Assembly (NCBI GenBank): GCA_024640665.1
Contig: JAHEEO010000027.1
Span: 1 to 18,398 of the forward strand
Length of the DNA stretch: 18,398 bases
Reading direction: 5' to 3'
Source of the DNA: Rhodospirillales bacterium
GTDB lineage: Bacteria; Pseudomonadota; Gammaproteobacteria; Steroidobacterales; Rariloculaceae
Shown here: piece after piece, positions 13,765 to 18,398 of the stretch
How the letters are laid out: every line of letters begins with the position of its first letter
How positions within the stretch are numbered: position 1 is the first letter of the stretch
The notes under the pieces: generated by a model
Database searches by the model: none
What the model was told of the DNA's origin: nothing
Seen by the model: only the letters and a program-made list of their open reading frames with translations
Position numbers and translations under genes: made by a program

Positions 13765-15051
13765 TTGCTCGATAGGCCACGCAGCGGCGAGCGAGCGTTG
13801 CTGCTACACGTCGGGGTCGGTCGTCAATGTCTTGATGACGAAGTCGAAGAGTTCCAGGCTTTGGCGCTGTCCGCTGGGGCGCAAATCGAAGCCAACTTCA
13901 ATGCGACGGTAAATCGTCCAAATGCGCGTTTCTTCGTCGGTTCAGGCAAGGCGGAAGAGATCGCCGCGGCCGTTAAAGACCACCAGATCGATCTAGTACT
14001 GGTCAATCGCGAGCTCAGTCCAAGTCAAGAACGAAACCTCGAGCGTTTGCTGCATGCGCGAGTGTTCGATCGTAATACATTGATTTTAGATATATTTGCG
14101 CAGCGCGCGTCTAGTTTTGAAGGCAAGCTGCAGGTCGAGTTGGCGCAGCTTGAGCATTTGTCGACGCGCCTCATTCGAGGTTGGACTCACTTGGAGCGTC
14201 AAAAAGGCGGCATTGGCCTGCGCGGCCCGGGTGAGTCACAGCTGGAGACCGACCGACGGCTGGTCGGCCATCGGATTAAGCGCTTGAAGGCCAAACTCGA
14301 GCGGGTGGACCGGCAGCGTGAAGTGAGTCGCCGCGACCGGCGCCGCACTGAAAAGCCTACGGTCGCGTTGGTTGGCTACACTAATGCTGGAAAAACGACA
14401 CTATTCAACGCGTTGTCAGGTGCTGAACTGGAGGCAAAAGACCTTCTGTTTGCAACATTGGATCCCACGGTACGGAAGCTTGAGCTTCCCGGCGGCGACG
14501 CCGCATTGATTGTCGATACCGTCGGATTCGTCCGTGATTTGCCGCACGAGCTCGTGGCGGCCTTCCGGGCCACGCTGACAGAAACCCGGCAGGCCGCACT
14601 GCTGCTGCACGTAATTGACGTCAGCGACCCGCACCACCAGGATCGGGTCGCGCAGGTCGAAGAAGTGCTTGCAGACATAGGCGCTGCCGACGTACCGACG
14701 CTGTGTGTGTACAATAAGATTGATCGCGCTGCGGCTGACCGGAAAGCGGAACTGCGAGAGGGTCAATTTGGTCAAATTGGTATATCTGCTCGCTCAGGAG
14801 AGGGCGTCGACAAATTGATGGCCGCCATTGAGGCCCAAATCGGTGGTCGACGAGTCGTCGGGCAATTAACTTTGGCGCCTAATCAAAGTCGGATACGCGC
14901 GAAATTGTTTGAGTGGCACGCAGTGCGTGATGAAGAGTTTGACGGTGCAGGCGGCTGCACGTTGCAGGTGGAGCTTACGGCGCAGCGCTGGCAGGAATTG
15001 TGCCGCCGTGAGGGCTTATCAGAGGAAAGTGTCCGACAGGAAGTACATTAA
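13765..15051 (+). CDS. hflX: Ribosome-dissociating GTPase HflX
   Basis: GTPase that binds and splits stalled 70S ribosomes, especially under heat stress. The 428 residues compare with 426 in E. coli. The N-terminal glycine-rich domain contains RGWTHLERQKGGIGLRGPGE, preceded by DIFAQRA and EGKLQVELAQL. The G domain has G1 GYTNAGKT (204-211), LFATLDPT, G3 DTVGF (251-255) and G4 NKID (317-320). Start choice: an in-frame GTG at 13759 is part of the Shine-Dalgarno AAGGAGG (13753-13759) and cannot be well served by it. TTG at 13765 sits five bases after it and yields MLDRPRSGERALLLH, which lines up residue for residue with the E. coli start. Two bases separate it from hflK. Confidence 0.97.
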   Translation: MLDRPRSGERALLLHVGVGRQCLDDEVEEFQALALSAGAQIEANFNATVNRPNARFFVGSGKAEEIAAAVKDHQIDLVLVNRELSPSQERNLERLLHARVFDRNTLILDIFAQRASSFEGKLQVELAQLEHLSTRLIRGWTHLERQKGGIGLRGPGESQLETDRRLVGHRIKRLKAKLERVDRQREVSRRDRRRTEKPTVALVGYTNAGKTTLFNALSGAELEAKDLLFATLDPTVRKLELPGGDAALIVDTVGFVRDLPHELVAAFRATLTETRQAALLLHVIDVSDPHHQDRVAQVEEVLADIGAADVPTLCVYNKIDRAAADRKAELREGQFGQIGISARSGEGVDKLMAAIEAQIGGRRVVGQLTLAPNQSRIRAKLFEWHAVRDEEFDGAGGCTLQVELTAQRWQELCRREGLSEESVRQEVH

Positions 15052-15053
15052 CG

Positions 15054-16190
15054 ATGGGATGGGACGACGGAGACAAGGGTAATCCTTGGCAAAAAAACGG
15101 CGATAAGGGTCCAGCGGATCTTGATGCCATCGTGCGCGATTTTCAGCGTAAGTTATCCGGCCTGTTTGGCGGCGGCGGACGCCGTCCAAGCGGCAGTGGC
15201 GGCGCGGGCAGCAGCAATAAGACGAATATGGGCGCATTCGGCGGCGCCCTGGTTATCGCGTTAGTCGCGTGGCTGGGCAGTGGCTTCTATACAGTCGACG
15301 AAGCCGAACGCGCGGTCGTGCTGCGGTTCGGCGAGCATACTTCTACGCAGATGCCCGGTTTGCGTTGGCACTGGCCTTGGCCCATCGAGACCTTCGAGCG
15401 AATCAATATCAGCGAAAACGTGAGTTATCGCTACACCGGCAGCATGCTTACGCGCGACGAGAACATCGTCAATATCGATCTCATCGTTCAGTATCGGCGT
15501 ACCAATCCGGAGGCATACATTTTTAGTCTCCGCGAACCGGAAGACACTTTGGAAGACGTCACCGGGAGCGCAATTCGGGAAGTTGTTGGCAAGAACCTGC
15601 TCGACTTCATCATTACGGAAGGCCGTGCGGAAGTTGCAGCGCAGACACAAGACTTGCTGCAAGGCACGTTGGACGACTATGGCACCGGCATAACGATATT
15701 TGAAGTTAATTTGCAGAATGCGAACTTTCCGTCCGACGTTGAAAGCGCTGTGCAGGATGCCATCCAAGCTCGGGAAGACCGAGAGCGCTACATCCTCGAA
15801 GCCGAGACCTATCGAAATGAAGTCCTGCCAGGCGCGCGCGGGCAGGCAGCAAGACAAATGCAGAATGCAGAAGCCTATCGGGCCAGAGCGGTTGCTACTG
15901 CCGAGGGTGAGTCCGATCGTTTCGTCCAGCTGCTGCGCGAATATGAACGTGCGCCTGACGTGACGCGTGAGCGATTGTATCTAGAAACGCTTGAAGAGAT
16001 CCTGGCTAATTCCAACAAGGTCTTGGTTGATACAGAGGGGGGCAACAACATCATGTACCTGCCGCTCGAGCAACTCATGCAGTCGAGTCGCACCCGGGGG
16101 GATTCAGCAGCCACCGGTATCACGTCGCAGCCAGCTGGTCAGCCGCGCGGTACGCCCTCGAGCAGCCCAACAATTCGTTCGACCCGATAA
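15054..16190 (+). CDS. hflK: FtsH protease modulator HflK
   Basis: Membrane-anchored SPFH/band-7 protein that, with HflC, forms a large cage around the FtsH protease and controls its access to membrane substrates. The 378-residue protein begins with the typical GWDD...GNPW motif, an amphipathic stretch (DLDAIVRDFQRKL), and a Gly/Ser-rich spacer. One transmembrane helix follows at about 60-79, then the SPFH domain from YTVDEAERAVVLRFGE, with GLRWHWPWPIE. A coiled-coil region rich in Ala, Arg and Glu (about 235-300) follows, then a low-complexity Gly/Ser/Pro/Thr tail. AGGAAG (15038-15043) precedes the ATG at a rather long distance. Coupling to hflX is likely from the 2-base gap. Confidence 0.96.
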   Translation: MGWDDGDKGNPWQKNGDKGPADLDAIVRDFQRKLSGLFGGGGRRPSGSGGAGSSNKTNMGAFGGALVIALVAWLGSGFYTVDEAERAVVLRFGEHTSTQMPGLRWHWPWPIETFERINISENVSYRYTGSMLTRDENIVNIDLIVQYRRTNPEAYIFSLREPEDTLEDVTGSAIREVVGKNLLDFIITEGRAEVAAQTQDLLQGTLDDYGTGITIFEVNLQNANFPSDVESAVQDAIQAREDRERYILEAETYRNEVLPGARGQAARQMQNAEAYRARAVATAEGESDRFVQLLREYERAPDVTRERLYLETLEEILANSNKVLVDTEGGNNIMYLPLEQLMQSSRTRGDSAATGITSQPAGQPRGTPSSSPTIRSTR

Positions 16191-16209
16191 GTTTTAAAGG
16201 CCGACAATC

Positions 16210-17088
16210 ATGAGTCCAAAAGCCAATTTCTTTCTGATCATTGCTGTCATTGCAGTATTGGTCTTATCCATGTCCGTGTTTACAGTTGATGAGCGGGAAT
16301 TTGCCATCAAGTTTCGGTTCGGCGAAATTGTGCAGGCCGACTATGAGCCCGGTCTTCACATGAAGATACCGTTCGTTAATACGGTGCAGAAATTCCCAGA
16401 TCGCGTTATGACCTTCGACCTTCCAGAAGAACGGTTTTTGACCGGTGAAAAGAAAAACCTCATTGTCGATTACTTTGTTACGTGGCAAATCACCGATCCG
16501 GGTCAGTACTACCGATCGGTCCAGGGCGACGAGCGCCGCGCTTTAGAGCGTTTGTCCGCGATCATTGGCGAAGGCATAAAGGCCGCAATCAGCCGGCGCA
16601 CAGTGCAGGAAGTCGTTTCCGCTGAGCGCTCCGAACTGATGGACCAAATGCTGATCGACGCACGTGCGCGTTCGCCCGAGCTCGGCATTGCAGTCGTGGA
16701 TGTGCGGGTTAAACGCATTGATCTGTCCAGCGAAGTAAGTGGTTCTGTCTACGACCGTATGCGTGAAGAGCGGTTTAGAGTTGCAGCCCAATTGCGCGCT
16801 GAGGGACAGGAAGAGTCCGAGCGCATTCGGGCCGACGCTGATCGTCAACGCACAGTCATAGAGTCAGAAGCCTATCGCGATGCGGAGCGTATTCGCGGTG
16901 AAGGGGATGCGACGGCCGCTGCGCTTTATTCGGCTGCTTATAATCAAGACCCTGAATTTTATGGGTTCCATCGCAGCTTGGGTGCTTATCGACAGTCCAT
17001 TGGCGGGGCAGGCGACGTATTAGTGTTGCAACCCGACAGTGACTTCTTTAGATTCTTGCAGTCTCAAGAAGGCGGCACTGCGCGATAG
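16210..17088 (+). CDS. hflC: FtsH protease modulator HflC
   Basis: Partner of HflK in the HflKC-FtsH complex of the inner membrane. The 292-residue protein starts with a transmembrane helix (about 7-25), then the SPFH domain (SVFTVDEREFAIKFRFGE, YEPGLHMKIPFVNTVQ, VDYFVTWQI). The central VDVRVKRIDL and the helical segment MREERFRVAAQLRAEGQEE are the usual HflC features. The GEGDATAAALYSAAY and FYGFHRSLGAYR motifs near the C-terminus are characteristic. AAAGG at 16196-16200 precedes the ATG by nine bases. It lies 19 bases after hflK. No yjeT or hisZ gene follows before purA. Confidence 0.96.
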   Translation: MSPKANFFLIIAVIAVLVLSMSVFTVDEREFAIKFRFGEIVQADYEPGLHMKIPFVNTVQKFPDRVMTFDLPEERFLTGEKKNLIVDYFVTWQITDPGQYYRSVQGDERRALERLSAIIGEGIKAAISRRTVQEVVSAERSELMDQMLIDARARSPELGIAVVDVRVKRIDLSSEVSGSVYDRMREERFRVAAQLRAEGQEESERIRADADRQRTVIESEAYRDAERIRGEGDATAAALYSAAYNQDPEFYGFHRSLGAYRQSIGGAGDVLVLQPDSDFFRFLQSQEGGTAR

Positions 17089-17127
17089 TTGACCGTAATT
17101 CATCAGGTTCCATTAGACACACACCGG

Positions 17128-17141
17128 GCAGCAGCGGCTGC
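17128..17141 (+). repeat. Small hairpin just upstream of purA
   Basis: GCAGC (17128-17132) and GCTGC (17137-17141) pair exactly around a four-base loop. It ends nine bases before the purA GTG, where a Shine-Dalgarno would be expected but none is visible. It has no T-tract. It may affect purA translation initiation or be chance; nothing else is recognisable in the 62-base gap. Confidence 0.25.
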
Positions 17142-17150
17142 AATATATCA

Positions 17151-18398
17151 GTGGCTCAAAACGTTGTAGTTATCGGAACCCAGTGGGGTGACGAAGGAAA
17201 AGGCGCGGTTGTTGATGTCCTTGCTGAAAAGGCGCAGGCAGTCGTCCGTTTTCAGGGTGGCCATAATGCGGGTCATACGCTCGTCATCGATGGAAAAAAG
17301 ACGGTTCTCCATCTAATTCCGTCCGGTATTCTTCGCGACGAAGTGTTGTGCATCATTGGCAATGGGGTCGTCTTATCTCCAGACGCGCTGCTCGAAGAAG
17401 TTGATGAATTGGCATCGCACGGCATCGATGTCCTCGGACGCCTGAAAATTTCTTCGGCATGCCCTCTGATACTGTCGTCTCACCTGGCGCTGGACCAAGC
17501 GCGTGAACACGCGCGCGGTGCGGATGCAATTGGCACCACCGGGCGCGGAATCGGGCCCGCTTATGAGGACAAAGCAGCGCGGCGTGCATTACGTGCCGCT
17601 GATCTCTGCGAGCCTTCTACATTGCGGGAGAAAGTGACCAAGCTGGTTGAATATCACAATTTTCTGCTCAGTAAGCTGTACAACACGGATGAAATCGATC
17701 CAGCCGCTGAATTCGAGCGCCTGTCATTAGCCGCTGAGCGCATCGTGCCGTTAATTGCAGATACCACCGAAACATTGCGTGAGCTTCAGGTGCAGGGCAA
17801 GTCGGTGTTATTCGAGGGCGCACAGGGCGCTTTACTGGATATCGACTTGGGCACTTATCCGTTCGTTACGTCGTCGAACACTACCGTTGGCGGTACGTTT
17901 TCCGGCAGCGGCATTGGGCCAGCCGCTATCGGTTACACGCTCGGTATTGTGAAAGCATATGCGACGCGCGTTGGCGCCGGGCCGTTTCCGACGGAACTAT
18001 TTGATGATGTAGGTAAAAACCTCGCGAGTGTTGGTGCCGAATTCGGTGCAACGACGGGTCGACCGAGACGTTGTGGATGGTTCGATGCGGTGCTGCTGCG
18101 AAGAGCCGTATTTGGCGACAGCTTAACTGGCCTTTGCATGACCAAGCTCGATGTGCTCGATGGCGTTGAGGCGGTAAAGATCTGCACCGGTTATCGGCTG
18201 GATGGCAAGGTACTCACAGCGCCGCCGATGCTGCCGAGTCGGTATAAGGATTGCGAACCCATATACGAAACGTTGCCCGGCTGGCAGGATCCGACTGCTG
18301 GGCTAACGAGTTACTCGGCACTGCCGCAGGCAGCAAAGGCATATATAGAGCGGGTTGAGGCATTGCTTGAAGTGCCAGTCGATATTATCTCGACCGGG
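17151..18398 (+). CDS. purA: Adenylosuccinate synthetase, 3' truncated by window end
   Basis: GTP-dependent ligation of IMP and aspartate to adenylosuccinate, the first committed step to AMP. The frame runs for 416 codons from GTG 17151 to the window end without a stop. By comparison with E. coli (432 residues) only about 15 are missing, the sequence ending at DIISTG. Motifs seen are GTQWGDEGKG, QGGHNAGHT with the catalytic His, GIGNGVVLSP-type 'IIGNGVVLSP', TTGRGIGPAYEDK, FEGAQGALLDID, VTSSNTT, VGAGPFPTEL, TGRPRRCGW and TKLDVLDG. After GDEGKG the usual Lys is Ala (GKGAVVD). No Shine-Dalgarno is seen before the GTG, but the N-terminus (VAQNVVVIGTQWG) fits the family exactly. Confidence 0.97.
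   Translation, partial: MAQNVVVIGTQWGDEGKGAVVDVLAEKAQAVVRFQGGHNAGHTLVIDGKKTVLHLIPSGILRDEVLCIIGNGVVLSPDALLEEVDELASHGIDVLGRLKISSACPLILSSHLALDQAREHARGADAIGTTGRGIGPAYEDKAARRALRAADLCEPSTLREKVTKLVEYHNFLLSKLYNTDEIDPAAEFERLSLAAERIVPLIADTTETLRELQVQGKSVLFEGAQGALLDIDLGTYPFVTSSNTTVGGTFSGSGIGPAAIGYTLGIVKAYATRVGAGPFPTELFDDVGKNLASVGAEFGATTGRPRRCGWFDAVLLRRAVFGDSLTGLCMTKLDVLDGVEAVKICTGYRLDGKVLTAPPMLPSRYKDCEPIYETLPGWQDPTAGLTSYSALPQAAKAYIERVEALLEVPVDIISTG

Noticed and set aside
13133..13780. 215-residue open frame on the minus strand antisense to miaA and hfq
   Set aside because: It covers two strongly conserved plus-strand genes, has no recognisable family, and its composition looks like a frame shadow.
1..18398. 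CRISPR array, insertion sequence, prophage or attachment site
   Set aside because: No regularly spaced direct repeats, transposase or integrase motifs, or tRNA-end duplications were seen on reading through.

Overview
The window is a compact stretch of core chromosome from a gammaproteobacterium. The gene order queG / nnr-tsaE-amiB-mutL-miaA-hfq-hflX-hflK-hflC followed by purA is the classical gammaproteobacterial 'amiB-mutL-miaA-hfq-hfl' cluster. The pcnB ... panB-panC cluster is also typical of this class. It is not an enterobacterium: MutL carries the endonuclease motifs found in lineages without MutH, and a deoxynucleoside kinase sits where folK usually lies between pcnB and panB. The DNA looks moderately GC-rich by eye (not computed). 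GTG and TTG starts are common: pcnB, amiB, mutL, miaA, hflX and purA. I cannot assign a genus or order. I saw no insertion sequence, phage gene, CRISPR array or other sign of transfer.

Layout. (1) 1-717: the 3' part of a reductive-dehalogenase-like, QueG-related double 4Fe-4S protein, cut by the window edge. (2) 811-962: tRNA-Glu(CTC) on the minus strand and a short shared control region. A palindromic -10 element appears to serve both the tRNA and pcnB. (3) 963-4787, plus strand: pcnB (poly(A) polymerase), a deoxynucleoside kinase, panB and panC (pantothenate synthesis). (4) 4804-6957, minus strand: queG (epoxyqueuosine reductase) and, downstream of it, a diguanylate cyclase with a CRP-like sensor domain. 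The cyclase gene converges on panC. (5) 6982-17088, plus strand: nnr (NAD(P)HX repair), tsaE (tRNA t6A), amiB (cell-wall amidase), mutL (mismatch repair), miaA (tRNA i6A), hfq (RNA chaperone), hflX (ribosome-splitting GTPase), and hflK and hflC (FtsH regulators). (6) 17151-end: purA, lacking only its last codons.

How the genes fit together. Several act on RNA: PcnB on mRNA tails, QueG, TsaE and MiaA on tRNA anticodon-loop modification, Hfq on sRNA pairing, and HflX on stalled ribosomes. HflK/HflC control membrane proteolysis. PanB/PanC, PurA, Nnr and the nucleoside kinase belong to cofactor and nucleotide metabolism. AmiB splits septal peptidoglycan. Genes in the large plus-strand run are tightly packed, with a 19-base nnr/tsaE overlap and 2- to 19-base gaps between hflX, hflK and hflC. 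Longer leaders with promoter-like sequence precede amiB and hfq.

I found no convincing undescribed multi-gene system. The most interesting items are the reductive-dehalogenase-like protein in the same window as a true QueG, the bidirectional promoter between tRNA-Glu and pcnB, the 24-base divergent queG/nnr region that may give leaderless mRNAs, the CRP-GGDEF protein lacking the usual cAMP-binding arginine, and the structured, A-rich leader and short acidic tail of hfq.
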